Positions 49,305-58,990 of a stretch of DNA of 64,000 bases are shown in pieces. The notes under the pieces were generated by a model. It was given only the letters and a program-made list of their open reading frames with translations, had not been told where the DNA came from and made no database searches. This stretch comes from Thalassotalea atypica. GTDB lineage: Bacteria; Pseudomonadota; Gammaproteobacteria; Enterobacterales; Alteromonadaceae. Every line of letters begins with the position of its first letter. Position 1 is the stretch's first letter. Position numbers and translations under genes: made by a program. Where the stretch lies: assembly GCF_030295975.1 (NCBI RefSeq), contig NZ_AP027364.1:1922001-1986000 (forward strand). Direction: 5' to 3'.

Positions 49305-50324
49305 CTAGCTTGGCTTAGCGTACTTGGACGGTGTCATGCCCGTCCAGCGTGTAAAAGCGCGAGTAAACGACGCTATTTCACTAAAACCACACTTTTCTGC
49401 CACTTCATTAATGCTTTTCTCGGTATGTTCAAGATAAAACGTAGCTTTGCGCTGGCGAACGGTGTCTTTTATAGTCATATAGCTTTGATTTTCGTTGTTA
49501 AGCTTTCGTTGCAGTGTTCTTACTGACATTCCCAGTTGCATAGCAAGCTCCTGCTGTGTCGGGAATTGAGCATTGGGAGTATTGGCTAAAATATCTTTTA
49601 TCTGACGAATAACATCTAACGTTTCATGTTTATATTTTAAAAGAGACAGGGGCACTTTTAAGTATTGTTCAACTTGATGATAATTGCAGCGAATGGGTTG
49701 TTTAAGCAAACTTATGTCAAAGGCAATTTCACATTGCGGTTGATTGAAGGTAATAGGGCAGTCAAACATATATTGGTAGTCACTAATATTGACCGCATCA
49801 GCGCATGAAAAATAGGCATAAACTAACGGGATTTCTTTTTTGATCAATACAGACAACACGTCAGCGCAAACATAAATAAATAAACTACAAATCAAATTAT
49901 AAAAACGGGGATCTTTAACGCCGGGTAGAAATTGAATTCGGACTAATGAACCTTCAATTACCGTTTGCAACCCAACGGTTCCTTGGGATATTTCCAACAC
50001 TTGCGCTATTGATTTTAATGCTTGTTCTAAGTTCAAATCTAGACATGAAGATTTGACCATCAGTGCGACTGTTCCTCTGGGGATTTTTGTGATACCCGCA
50101 CCCAAAAACTCATCATTCGAATATTCGAGTAATGTTTCGTAGCTATTAAGTAAGTAGTTCTTAGAAACAATGCCCTGAGGCTCGTCTATTTCAGCTAAAG
50201 AAAGGCCCACTCTTTTAGCAAACTCTATTCTGTCTAACCCAATAGATTCGCCTATAAGGCTAAAATCACGCACAAATTTATTCGTAATAAATAACTGCTC
50301 TTTGCTACGCAATTTATTATTCAT
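49305..50324 (-). CDS. AraC-family regulator with Arabinose_bd-type N-terminal domain
   Basis: 339 residues. The N-terminal ligand domain (about 20-210; ELNLEQALKSIAQVL-like pattern in SSCLDLNLEQALKSI) resembles PF12625, as in OruR- and ArgR-like AraC proteins. The C-terminal HTH_18 has QQELAMQLGMSVRTLQRKL and KSINEVAEKCGFSEIASFTRAF. It is divergent from the SDR/TonB/GMC genes across 420 bp, which makes it the best candidate for their activator. The inducer is unknown. Confidence 0.9.
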   Translation of the reverse strand: MNNKLRSKEQLFITNKFVRDFSLIGESIGLDRIEFAKRVGLSLAEIDEPQGIVSKNYLLNSYETLLEYSNDEFLGAGITKIPRGTVALMVKSSCLDLNLEQALKSIAQVLEISQGTVGLQTVIEGSLVRIQFLPGVKDPRFYNLICSLFIYVCADVLSVLIKKEIPLVYAYFSCADAVNISDYQYMFDCPITFNQPQCEIAFDISLLKQPIRCNYHQVEQYLKVPLSLLKYKHETLDVIRQIKDILANTPNAQFPTQQELAMQLGMSVRTLQRKLNNENQSYMTIKDTVRQRKATFYLEHTEKSINEVAEKCGFSEIASFTRAFTRWTGMTPSKYAKPS

Positions 50325-50744
50325 ATTGAAGGTACTCCCAAACCAATTTCAATTTGCTTTAGTCTTATTTTGTCTTTTTACGCCAATAAATCTCTGATAT
50401 GGCATTTGTTGTCATGTAAAAGCAAGTTTGAAACTTGTAGATTTTAATAGTCACCAAGCATTTAGTTTAAAAAGAAAACAAAAAACAGGCTTTGTTTTAA
50501 TGCAACTTATTGCAGTTAGTATGTTGAATAAAGTCACTATAGGCAAACCATTTTCTTTAGATATAACCAGCGGTTAACTGACTATATTTGTTTTCTATTT
50601 ACTTTATTGGTTCAAAAAAGAAGTGTTTGAATGATTCATGACGACAACGTTTTTGTACTGAACGCCAATTGAATGGAAAAGATAGCTGGTTAAAAGGGGC
50701 TGACCCCATCAGCAAAAGCTGATGTAAAAATTAGGAGTGAACCT
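50325..50744. promoter_or_regulatory. Divergent promoter region of the catabolic cluster
   Basis: This 420-bp region lies between the araC-type gene and the first SDR gene. It is A+T rich and holds no gene. A 7-bp stem CATCAGC-AAAA-GCTGATG (50707-50724) ends 9 bp before the AGGAG ribosome binding site of the SDR gene. It is therefore part of its leader and could affect translation. Confidence 0.5.
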
Positions 50745-51569
50745 ATGAGAAAATTACATGACAAAGTGGCGTTAATTACTGGCTCTGGCCGCGGCATTGG
50801 TAAAGCACTAGCGTTAAAGCTTGCCAGTGAAGGGGCAAAAGTTGTTATTAATGATTTAGACAGCGTTCCAGCAGAAGAAGCCGTAGCAGAAATTATTGCT
50901 GCTGGTGGCCAAGCCATTGCTTATGTTGGCAGTGTGACGGAGCAATACTTTGCTGAGGAGTTCATTGTCGCGGCTGAAAAATCGTTTGGTACGCCTGATA
51001 TTTTGGTTAATAACGCAGGTTATACCTGGGATGCCATGCTTCACAAAGCAACAGATAAACAATTTGATGCCATGTATGACATTCATGTAAAGGCACCCTT
51101 TCAGCTTAACCGCGCATTCACACAAGCCGTGACTCCTGTTGCAAAATTAGAAGCAGACACTGGAAAGGAAGTTTTCCGAAAAATCATCAACATTTCTTCT
51201 GTTGCTGGCGAGTACGGTAATGTCGGCCAAGTTAACTACTCCTCAATGAAATCAGCTCTTGGCGGTATGACAAAAACGCTTTCAAAAGAGTTAGGACGCC
51301 ACAAAATTAATGTCAATTGTGTTGCTTTTGGTGTGATAGAAACACGACTCACTCAAGCAACAGATGAAAAGAAAACCATAGTGGTTGATGGTAATGAGGT
51401 GGGCATTGGCATTCCGGAAAAGGTCAGTGCGGGCTTTTCTAAAATGGTGCCTCTGGGACGAAGTGGTACTGCTCGCGAGGCTGCAGATGCCATTTACTTA
51501 TTTTGCACACCGGAATCTAATTATATCAGTGGTCAAACCGTCATTGTTGGCGGTGGATTAAGAATGTAA
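50745..51569 (+). CDS. Short-chain dehydrogenase/reductase (FabG-like)
   Basis: 274 residues, classical SDR. The cofactor motif is TGSGRGIG; NNAG is present; the active-site Ser is in IINISSVAG and the catalytic pair is Y-S-S-M-K. An Asp after the second strand (INDLDS) favours NAD+ over NADP+. An insert near residues 122-143 (AVTPVAKLEADTGKEVF) is longer than in FabG and resembles hydroxyacyl-CoA or alcohol dehydrogenases. It leads the plus-strand catabolic run, 248 bp before the TonB receptor. Substrate unknown. Confidence 0.88.
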   Translation: MRKLHDKVALITGSGRGIGKALALKLASEGAKVVINDLDSVPAEEAVAEIIAAGGQAIAYVGSVTEQYFAEEFIVAAEKSFGTPDILVNNAGYTWDAMLHKATDKQFDAMYDIHVKAPFQLNRAFTQAVTPVAKLEADTGKEVFRKIINISSVAGEYGNVGQVNYSSMKSALGGMTKTLSKELGRHKINVNCVAFGVIETRLTQATDEKKTIVVDGNEVGIGIPEKVSAGFSKMVPLGRSGTAREAADAIYLFCTPESNYISGQTVIVGGGLRM

Positions 51570-51817
51570 AAGCAAATGATGGCTTCTTCCTTTTGAAGCT
51601 ATGTAACGCACCTTAAATGTCTATCAGAATTTAAGAATAAGGCTATTGAGCGAATTATTCCTGAACACTCAATGACCGCAGGCTGCTATTTACAGGCAGT
51701 ACAAGATAAGTCAAAGAAACATAGGCAGGTATTTGTTTAGTAAATGCTTGTTGTGTGGCACGAAGAAAGTAATAAAAAACAAAATAATAAAACAATAAAA
51801 ATATAACAGGGGATAGC

Positions 51818-54208
51818 ATGAAAGGAAGAACAATGGCAAAAACGTTTTTAAGTGTATCTATTGCAAGTGCCTTAATGGCTGCACCAACTTATGCCGAAGA
51901 ATCAGGTCAAGTTGCAGTAGAAGACAAAGAAATAGAAGTGATTGAAGTTAGGGGTGGTCAAAGAGTGCAAACCTTGAGAGAAGTGCCCGCATCAGTATCT
52001 GTGTTAACAGGTGATTCACTAAAGCAAATGAAAATAAACAAATTAGGTGATGTATCGCAATCATTACCTAACGTCAGTATTTCTGAAAACGCAATCCAAG
52101 ACACTATTTCAATCCGTGGAGTTAACTCCGATCTGCAAGCGGGTGGCGAGCAGTCTGTCGGTATATTTGTCGACGGTGTATACCATGGTCGCGGTGTGCA
52201 ATCTCGTTTTTCTTTTATGGATGTTGATGCTATTGAGGTGCTACGTGGCCCACAAGGTAGTTTATTTGGCAAAAATACCATCGGCGGCGTTATCAGTATA
52301 TTACCGGCGCAACCTACTGATTATTTAGAAGCAAAATTAACTGCAGCCCACGAAATTGAATTCGATAAAACTGACTATTCTGGTTATGTATCTGGCGCGC
52401 TAAATGAGAGTGGTTCGTTAACGGGTCGCTTAGCTTTTCAAACATCTGAAACTAAAGAAGGTTGGGTAGAGAATTTAGCTACTTCCAAGAAGTTTCCTGT
52501 GCAAGAAGAAGACGCTTTTCGTGGTATTTTGAACTGGCAAATAAATGACCAATTCAAGCTTAACCTCAGAGTAGAACAAGGCGAGTTTGAGAATAACGGC
52601 GCCTCATATGAAAACCCACATCTGAATGATGACTTCCCGTTAACCGCACTTATTAGACAAATGGGTGCCGAAGATGACAACGATGGGAAGAACTTAATTT
52701 CCAATCAAAATTACCCAGGTCTTGGTCGCAACGGTAAAGACAAAGACTATTTTATGGCCGCTGATTATAACGAGAATGCCCTTAAAGCGGAATATAGAAC
52801 CGAAGAAGGCACAATTACGGCACTTCTTGCACAATCAAAGTATGATTTTGTCCGTACTCAAGATGCTGATTTAGGGCCTTTGCCATTAATGCAACTGAGC
52901 GAAACAGAAGATTATACGCAAGACAGCGCTGAGCTTAGGTTTGTTTCAAAAGATGATGAGAATTTTGAATATCTATTCGGCGCTTATTGGCAAAGTAGTG
53001 AATTGCGCGTAGATGCAGTCACTGATGTCGCGACCGCTCAAGGTACACCTGTTGCCATGCAATTGGCAGCGTTAAATTTTGCCCCTGAATATGCGGTGAC
53101 CAGTCGACTAAATGGATTGCATCAAGACACAGAAACATTAGCTATTTTTGGCCAAGTATCCGTCGGGTTTGCTGAAAACTTTAAACTAGATTTTGCGGCT
53201 CGTTATTCCGAAGAAGAGAAGACAGGTAAACAGTTTGTTGATGTCTACGGTGGCGCAGGTGATGGTGTGAAATCAGGTTCAGCTTTTTCAAGCCCCGCGG
53301 AATATTATGTTTGGAGCATTGCATTGTTAGAAGCTACCGTGCATGACACCCCGATTGAACGTGAAGAAAACCTATTTTCTCCTTCAGTGAGTCTTTCCTG
53401 GCAGCAATCTGATACCGCAAACTACTACGCTTCAGTTTCAAAAGGATTTAAAGGCGGTGGATTCAACTCATTTGCAATGTCAGCAGAAACGGGTGAGATA
53501 GAATACGAAAATGAAAAAGCAATCTCTTCTGAAATTGGTGCTAAGTTTGAATTTTTTGACGGAGATTTAATGCTCAATACCGCCATATTCTCTGTTGACT
53601 ATGAGGATATGCAAACAACCTTATTTACAGGTGGCACTACGTTTGTTGTTGATAATGCAGCAAAAGCGACGTCCAGAGGGCTTGAAGCAGAAATGAGGTG
53701 GGTACTTAATGATAATTTTCTTTTGGATGTTAACTTAGGTTATATCGATTTTGAATTTGAAGACTACACTAATGCAGGTTGTACAGGTCTTCAAATCGCA
53801 CAATCTGGGTTAAATGGTGCGGCATGTGCTTTGGCTGGTATTAATGATCTTAGCGGTAAAACCACGCAAGATGTTCCTGAGTTAACAATGTCTGCGAGCT
53901 TACAACATGAGTTTGCTTTCAACGAATATGAAGTGATTAGTCGCCTTGACCTTAATTACAGCGATGAATACTTTGCCACGGCTGACCTTGACCCATTGAC
54001 AAAGCAAGATGCGTTTACCTTGGTAAATTTCTCTGCCAGTTTGACTTCGGTTGAAAGTAACTGGCAGGCGGACTTAATTGTTAAGAATATTACTGACGAG
54101 TCGTATTACTACTACGCTGCTGATATGCCATTATTTGCGGGTTCACACTTCGCAAGCTACAGCATACCTCGAACGGTAACTGTGCAGCTTAGCTACTTGT
54201 TTGAGTAG
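51818..54208 (+). CDS. TonB-dependent receptor of the catabolic cluster
   Basis: 796 residues. The signal peptide (to about residue 28, ending APTYAEE) is followed by a TonB box-like IEVIEVRGGQR. The plug contains VPASVSVLTGDSL, ISIRGVNSDLQAGGEQSVG and VLRGPQGSLFGKNTIGGVIS, and the barrel ends VTVQLSYLFE. No regulatory FecR-type extension is present. Position between SDR and GMC genes suggests uptake of the compound that the cluster breaks down, not iron, but this is an inference. Start ATG has AGGGG upstream. A terminator follows. Confidence 0.9.
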   Translation: MKGRTMAKTFLSVSIASALMAAPTYAEESGQVAVEDKEIEVIEVRGGQRVQTLREVPASVSVLTGDSLKQMKINKLGDVSQSLPNVSISENAIQDTISIRGVNSDLQAGGEQSVGIFVDGVYHGRGVQSRFSFMDVDAIEVLRGPQGSLFGKNTIGGVISILPAQPTDYLEAKLTAAHEIEFDKTDYSGYVSGALNESGSLTGRLAFQTSETKEGWVENLATSKKFPVQEEDAFRGILNWQINDQFKLNLRVEQGEFENNGASYENPHLNDDFPLTALIRQMGAEDDNDGKNLISNQNYPGLGRNGKDKDYFMAADYNENALKAEYRTEEGTITALLAQSKYDFVRTQDADLGPLPLMQLSETEDYTQDSAELRFVSKDDENFEYLFGAYWQSSELRVDAVTDVATAQGTPVAMQLAALNFAPEYAVTSRLNGLHQDTETLAIFGQVSVGFAENFKLDFAARYSEEEKTGKQFVDVYGGAGDGVKSGSAFSSPAEYYVWSIALLEATVHDTPIEREENLFSPSVSLSWQQSDTANYYASVSKGFKGGGFNSFAMSAETGEIEYENEKAISSEIGAKFEFFDGDLMLNTAIFSVDYEDMQTTLFTGGTTFVVDNAAKATSRGLEAEMRWVLNDNFLLDVNLGYIDFEFEDYTNAGCTGLQIAQSGLNGAACALAGINDLSGKTTQDVPELTMSASLQHEFAFNEYEVISRLDLNYSDEYFATADLDPLTKQDAFTLVNFSASLTSVESNWQADLIVKNITDESYYYYAADMPLFAGSHFASYSIPRTVTVQLSYLFE

Positions 54209-54220
54209 CACGTAAAGGTG

Positions 54221-54247
54221 GGGGAGTACTTCATATTCCCCTTTTTT
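54221..54247 (+). terminator. Terminator after the TonB receptor gene
   Basis: A GGGGA / TCCCC stem with an 11-base loop is followed by six T's, 12 bp after the stop. The rest of the 326-bp gap to the GMC gene (54248-54534) shows no gene; the GMC run probably has its own promoter there. Confidence 0.75.
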
Positions 54248-54534
54248 ATTTTGAATTAAATTAGCTCAATGAAGCACTAATGCCTGAGGCGGTTTTGATA
54301 TTGCTCCTAGAACATTGTCCACTTTGTTGAGTCGTGTTTATGGGCTTTGTTTTGCGTATGTTGTAACAACAGCTATTCGCCCAATTAATGAAGCCATCTT
54401 ATTTGTTAAGTAACCCTATTCAAATTAGCGGTTAATGACCCGCTGAACCCACGATTTTAAAGTTGTGTAGCGAGCGTCACAGTTCATGAAAATAACAGGA
54501 ACTAGCTAATTATACAGCAGTGAGGGATGGAAAA

Positions 54535-56133
54535 ATGTTTGACTATATTATTGTTGGGGCTGGCAGTGCCGGTGGTGTACTCGCTAACCGTTTAAGTGAA
54601 GACCCAAATAATCAGGTCTGCCTTATTGAAGCAGGCAGTGCGGACAAATCATTTGCAGTCGATGTTCCTGGTGCATTTGGTGTTCACATGTTTTGGAAGA
54701 AGTTTAACTGGTCTTTTACCAGTCAGCCAGACGAAAACGCTAATCAGCGGGGTAGTTTTTGCCCACGAGGCAAAGGACTGGGTGGGAGCAGTATGATCAA
54801 TGGCATGGTATATACCCGAGGCCACAGCAGTGATTACGATGCTTGGGAAGCGCTGGGCAATAAAGGTTGGGGCTTTAACGATGTTCTACCTTATTTTAAG
54901 AAATCTGAGGATAATTCCCGAGGTAGGAGTGAGTATCACGGAAAAGGTGGCTTGCTAACGGTTTCTGATGTGCCTAAAAATTACTATCGAATTGAAAAAT
55001 TGTTTATCGATGCTGCTCATCAATCGGGGCTACCGTTAAATAATGATTTTAATAATAATCAGCTCGATGGTGTTGGGAATTATCAATTTACTATCCGTAA
55101 CGGTAAGCGTTCTGGTGTAGGGAAATGTTTCATAAGGCCAGCTATGCAACGTCGTAATTTAACCGTTATCAGCGAGGCCCGTGCAAGTAAGATATTGTTA
55201 GACGGAAAAAAAGCAACAGGTGTTACTTATGAGCAGCATGGTGAAACAAAAGAAGTTTATGCTTGTAAGGAAGTTATTCTCAGCGGCGGGGCATTTAACT
55301 CTCCTCAATTACTGATGTTATCAGGTATTGGAGATGCCAATCATTTATCACAAGTCGGCATTGAACCTCTTCATCACTTAGCAGGTGTAGGGCAAAATTT
55401 ACAAGAACACCCAGAAGTTCCAGTTGTTTATAAAAGCACACGTAAAGATGGTTATTCATTGTCAGCGTTAGTGCCCAGAATAAAAGAAGGGGTACAGTAC
55501 CTCTTTGGAAGAAATGGGCCTATACAAAATTCTGTCACTGCCGTTGGTGCATATTATAAATCAAGCGATGATGTTGAGGTTGCAGACGTTCAGGTACATT
55601 TTTTACCGCTGATGTTCGATGATGTGGGTCGAAATATCGAATACCTTATCGAGCATGGCTTTTCAGCTCATGTCAATGTAGCGCGCCCTAAAAGTCGCGG
55701 TAGTGTTCAATTGCTAAATAAGGATCCTAATTCAGATCCCCTAATTCAATTAAATTTACTATCTCACCCTGATGATATGAATGTATTGCTTAAAGCCGTA
55801 AAGAAAATGCGGACTATCATCAGTATGCCTGCGCTAGACAGTCATCGCGGCGAAGAAGTTTTTCCAGGCAAACATCGCCAAAGTGACGAAGAAATTATCG
55901 CAGGGATCAAAGAAAAAGTGGCTCATGTTTTCCACCCTGTTGGAACTTGTAAAATGGGGCAAGACGCTATGTCGGTGGTTGATAGTGAGTTGAAGGTACA
56001 TGGCATAGCGTCTTTACGTGTTGTTGATGCCTCAATCATGCCAACCCTGATATCTGCCAACACAAATGCACCGACGATAATGATTGCAGAAAAAGCAGCA
56101 GACATGATTTTATCAGCAGATAAGTGTGCGTAA
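54535..56133 (+). CDS. GMC-family FAD alcohol oxidoreductase
   Basis: 532 residues from the ATG at 54535; GAGGGATGG just upstream is the ribosome binding site, so the in-frame GTG at 54520 is less likely. The FAD-binding start DYIIVGAGSAGGVLANRL, GLGGSSMINGMVYTRG, and the C-terminal His motif HVFHPVGTCKMG with the paired Asn in ANTNAPTIM are intact. It resembles AlkJ/choline dehydrogenase-type enzymes that oxidise primary alcohols to aldehydes. The aldehyde dehydrogenase gene follows 212 bp later. Confidence 0.93.
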   Translation: MFDYIIVGAGSAGGVLANRLSEDPNNQVCLIEAGSADKSFAVDVPGAFGVHMFWKKFNWSFTSQPDENANQRGSFCPRGKGLGGSSMINGMVYTRGHSSDYDAWEALGNKGWGFNDVLPYFKKSEDNSRGRSEYHGKGGLLTVSDVPKNYYRIEKLFIDAAHQSGLPLNNDFNNNQLDGVGNYQFTIRNGKRSGVGKCFIRPAMQRRNLTVISEARASKILLDGKKATGVTYEQHGETKEVYACKEVILSGGAFNSPQLLMLSGIGDANHLSQVGIEPLHHLAGVGQNLQEHPEVPVVYKSTRKDGYSLSALVPRIKEGVQYLFGRNGPIQNSVTAVGAYYKSSDDVEVADVQVHFLPLMFDDVGRNIEYLIEHGFSAHVNVARPKSRGSVQLLNKDPNSDPLIQLNLLSHPDDMNVLLKAVKKMRTIISMPALDSHRGEEVFPGKHRQSDEEIIAGIKEKVAHVFHPVGTCKMGQDAMSVVDSELKVHGIASLRVVDASIMPTLISANTNAPTIMIAEKAADMILSADKCA

Positions 56134-56345
56134 TGACGAAGACCAATTTCGCAAAAACCTCGTTGATTCAGCATTCTCTGAAATCGATCAAAATATTGGG
56201 GCGATTTAAGTTCAGGTTAACAATATATAAATACCTAGAGGTTGAAGGTGAAGTTGTACTGCAGTGATATCTAAAATTAACAGACTCAGTTTCTAGGTGA
56301 AATTGAGCCCATTTATGTTGAAATTTCATACAAGAAGAGAGTATT

Positions 56346-57785
56346 GTGGAAGCTATTAAAATGACAAATATCGATAACATTCGAGCTGAAAATTCTCCCA
56401 ATAACCAAGTGACTAATCACAGTCTCGAACAAGTCGTCGAGATACAACGAGAGTATTTTAAAACTGGTAAAACAAAAAGTTATGAATTTAGACTGGCTCA
56501 GTTAAAAAAACTAAAACAAGCTATTGTCGACAGAACGGAGGAATTTGTTCAGGCATTGCACAAGGACTTAGGACGTCCGGAATTTGAAGCCTACTTTGAA
56601 TTGACTGTGCTATACGACGATGTCAAAGATGCCATTGCTAATTTAAAAAAATGGATGAAGCCAACGAAGGTGACCACCGGCCTCTTAGCACAACCGGGCC
56701 GAAGTAGAATTGAGCATACACCTTTAGGCAATGTCTTAATTCTGGTTCCTTATAATTATCCAGTGGCCTTGGCATTTCAACCGCTAATTGGCGCTATTGC
56801 CGCTGGCAATACCATCATCATTAAGCCTTCGTCACTAACTCCTGCTTGTTCGACAATTACTAGTGAGTTAATAAAGTCCATCTTTGACGAGCATTATGTT
56901 AATAGCGTTGAGGGCAGTACAGAGGTTACTACCGAATTATTAACACATAAGTTTGATCATATATTCTTTACGGGTAGCCCATCTGTTGGAAAAATTATTA
57001 TGGCCGCCGCTGCTAAGCATTTAACCCCTGTAACGTTAGAGTTAGGCGGCAAATCGCCAACGATAGTGAATAAAGACTGCAACCTAGAACAAGCCGTTAA
57101 ACGTATATTGTCTGGTAAATTTTTAAATGCGGGGCAAACTTGTATCGCCCCTGATCATGTTTATGTCCATCAAGACATAAAGCAAGAATTTCTAGCAAAA
57201 GCGAAAGAAATTGTTTTGAAGTGGTATGGCGACGACCCGCAAGAGAGTAATGACTGTGGTCGTATTATCAATGACCGACATTTTGAACGCATCAGCGCTC
57301 TTATTCCCAAAGATAGGGTGGTCGTTGGAGGGCAAGTAAATGCAGCACAAAAGTTTATCGCACCAACGATAGTGCAAGACGTTACTTTTGCTGACGATAT
57401 TATGCAAGAAGAGATCTTCGGGCCCGTGTTACCAGTTCTTGATTTTTCTGATTTGGAAGATGTTTGCCAGCAAATTGAAAAGCTACCTCAACACCCGTTG
57501 GCCATGTATCTATTCACCGCAGATAAAAAGTTTGAGCAGACCCTTATCAGCAATGTGCGCTGTGGTGGCGTAAACGTTAACAACACCTTGCTACATGCAG
57601 TTAACCCACATCTGCCTTTTGGTGGTGTCGGTCAAAGTGGTATAGGTGCATATCATGGCAAATGTTCATTTGAGTTATTTAGCCATAAGAAAAGTGTACT
57701 AAAGTCTGCGACATGGTTAGACATTCCACTTCGTTATGCGCCATACGGTAATAAAGTTAGTTTATTGAAAAAAATCATTCGTTAA
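56346..57785 (+). CDS. Aldehyde dehydrogenase (coniferyl-aldehyde-dehydrogenase-like)
   Basis: 479 residues from a GTG preceded by AAGAGAG; an ATG at 56361 is an alternative start. The ALDH motifs are LVPYNYPVALAFQPLIGA, FTGSPSVGKIIM, the Glu in LELGGKSPTIV and the nucleophilic Cys in NAGQTCIAPDHV. The short class with C-terminal PFGGVGQSGIGAYHGK resembles coniferyl aldehyde and fatty aldehyde dehydrogenases. It should oxidise the aldehyde made by the GMC enzyme. NAD or NADP use is not resolved. Confidence 0.92.
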   Translation: MEAIKMTNIDNIRAENSPNNQVTNHSLEQVVEIQREYFKTGKTKSYEFRLAQLKKLKQAIVDRTEEFVQALHKDLGRPEFEAYFELTVLYDDVKDAIANLKKWMKPTKVTTGLLAQPGRSRIEHTPLGNVLILVPYNYPVALAFQPLIGAIAAGNTIIIKPSSLTPACSTITSELIKSIFDEHYVNSVEGSTEVTTELLTHKFDHIFFTGSPSVGKIIMAAAAKHLTPVTLELGGKSPTIVNKDCNLEQAVKRILSGKFLNAGQTCIAPDHVYVHQDIKQEFLAKAKEIVLKWYGDDPQESNDCGRIINDRHFERISALIPKDRVVVGGQVNAAQKFIAPTIVQDVTFADDIMQEEIFGPVLPVLDFSDLEDVCQQIEKLPQHPLAMYLFTADKKFEQTLISNVRCGGVNVNNTLLHAVNPHLPFGGVGQSGIGAYHGKCSFELFSHKKSVLKSATWLDIPLRYAPYGNKVSLLKKIIR

Positions 57786-57869
57786 TCAGCTGCTTATTGA
57801 TAAATAGATAGCGTATACACCGATTCCGGCGGTGTGTTTAAAAAGCCGGTTATTTTGCAAGGTTACTAG

Positions 57870-58124
57870 ATGCGATACTTAAAAATAGCTATTTTATTGA
57901 TTTGGTCAATCATGTTATTTCACCTGTTCATTCTTGATCTGGGTTTAAATACTTATTGGCTAACTGTTTTAATTCTTACCGTCTTGGTGACACATATTGT
58001 TGAATACTTTGTGTTCATCTCAAGATTTAAAAAGGCTTCGCAATCGTTGGGCTATCATTTCATGCAAATGATGCTGTTTGGTGTGTTCCACTATTTAACC
58101 CTGAAAAAAATTCAAAAGGTATAG
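57870..58124 (+). CDS. Small membrane protein, possibly DUF1145-like
   Basis: 84 residues. Three hydrophobic stretches are seen: residues 6-27 (IAILLIWSIMLFHLF), 31-52 (YWLTVLILTVLVTHIVEYFVF) and a shorter one at 64-78. A His-rich pattern (LFHLF, THIVEYF, YHFMQMMLFGVFHYL) recalls DUF1145/YhhL-like proteins, but I am unsure. It lies between the aldehyde dehydrogenase and the crotonase genes in the same direction, 84 bp and 51 bp away, so it is likely in the operon. Function unknown. Confidence 0.65.
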   Translation: MRYLKIAILLIWSIMLFHLFILDLGLNTYWLTVLILTVLVTHIVEYFVFISRFKKASQSLGYHFMQMMLFGVFHYLTLKKIQKV

Positions 58125-58175
58125 TTGTGATTTCACTAGTCACTGCAAATATTACCATTTACTCTGGGAGATCAA

Positions 58176-58916
58176 ATGATTGAGTTTATTAATTACCAAG
58201 AACAAAACGGTGTTCTCACTATTAGTTTGAATAGAACAGATAAAAAGAATGCGCTTGATACCGATATGTATAACGAGCTTTGTCGGTTGTTTACGTATGC
58301 TAATCAAAGCGATCAAATTCGTTGCTTACTGATTCAAGGAGATGAGAATTGTTTTTGTGCAGGCAATGATCTTAAAGACTTTATAACTTCAGCGAATAAT
58401 AACGAAGAACTCGCTGCCTTTAGGTTTATTCAAGCGCTTTGTCAGTCTAAAAAGCCCTTGGTCGCAGCAGTCGCAGGGCCAGCTATTGGTATAGGCACTA
58501 CGATGTTGTTGCATTGTGACATGGTGCTAGCTGCCACAAACAGTAACTTTAGCTTACCTTTTAGTCATATTGGCATTTGTTTAGAAGCAGGAGCAAGTGT
58601 ATTGCTACCGCTAAAAGTAGGTAACAACCGAGCCTTTGAATTGGGTGTGTTAGGCAGTTCATTTGATGCAGAAAAAGCGTATCAGTATGGGATTGTTAAT
58701 CAGGTATGTCAGCCAAGTGAGTTACTGGCCACCGCAAGTCAACTTGCAATGAAAATTGCAAAAATGCCTGCTGATTCTGTTTGCACAAGTCGAAAGCTAC
58801 TACGAAATGCCACAGATAACTTACTTGAGGAGGTGGTGGAAAATGAGCGCAAAGAAGTGATGCGATTACTTAAAACGGATTATTGCCAATCTGCAGTAGC
58901 GAGTCTTCTGTCTTAA
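58176..58916 (+). CDS. Enoyl-CoA hydratase/isomerase (crotonase superfamily)
   Basis: 246 residues. The oxyanion-hole blocks are CAGNDLKDF and AVAGPAIGIGTTML. The segment FSHIGICLEAGASVLLPLKVG places one Glu after the loop, with PEXG(S/A)S-like spacing, as in delta3,delta2-enoyl-CoA isomerases; the first Glu of typical hydratases is absent. So it is probably an isomerase rather than a hydratase. It is the last plus-strand gene of the run and ends in a bidirectional terminator. Confidence 0.85.
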   Translation: MIEFINYQEQNGVLTISLNRTDKKNALDTDMYNELCRLFTYANQSDQIRCLLIQGDENCFCAGNDLKDFITSANNNEELAAFRFIQALCQSKKPLVAAVAGPAIGIGTTMLLHCDMVLAATNSNFSLPFSHIGICLEAGASVLLPLKVGNNRAFELGVLGSSFDAEKAYQYGIVNQVCQPSELLATASQLAMKIAKMPADSVCTSRKLLRNATDNLLEEVVENERKEVMRLLKTDYCQSAVASLLS

Positions 58917-58928
58917 TATTACACGCTA

Positions 58929-58963
58929 AAAAAAGCGACATAATCAGTAGTTATGTCGCTTTT
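58929..58963. terminator. Bidirectional terminator between the two catabolic runs
   Basis: AAAAGCGACATAA (58931-58943) pairs with TTATGTCGCTTTT (58951-58963) around a 7-base loop. It has A's on the left and T's on the right and serves both convergent operons. Confidence 0.9.
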
Positions 58964-58990
58964 ATAGAGCGCTCGATAAAGGATTATGAG

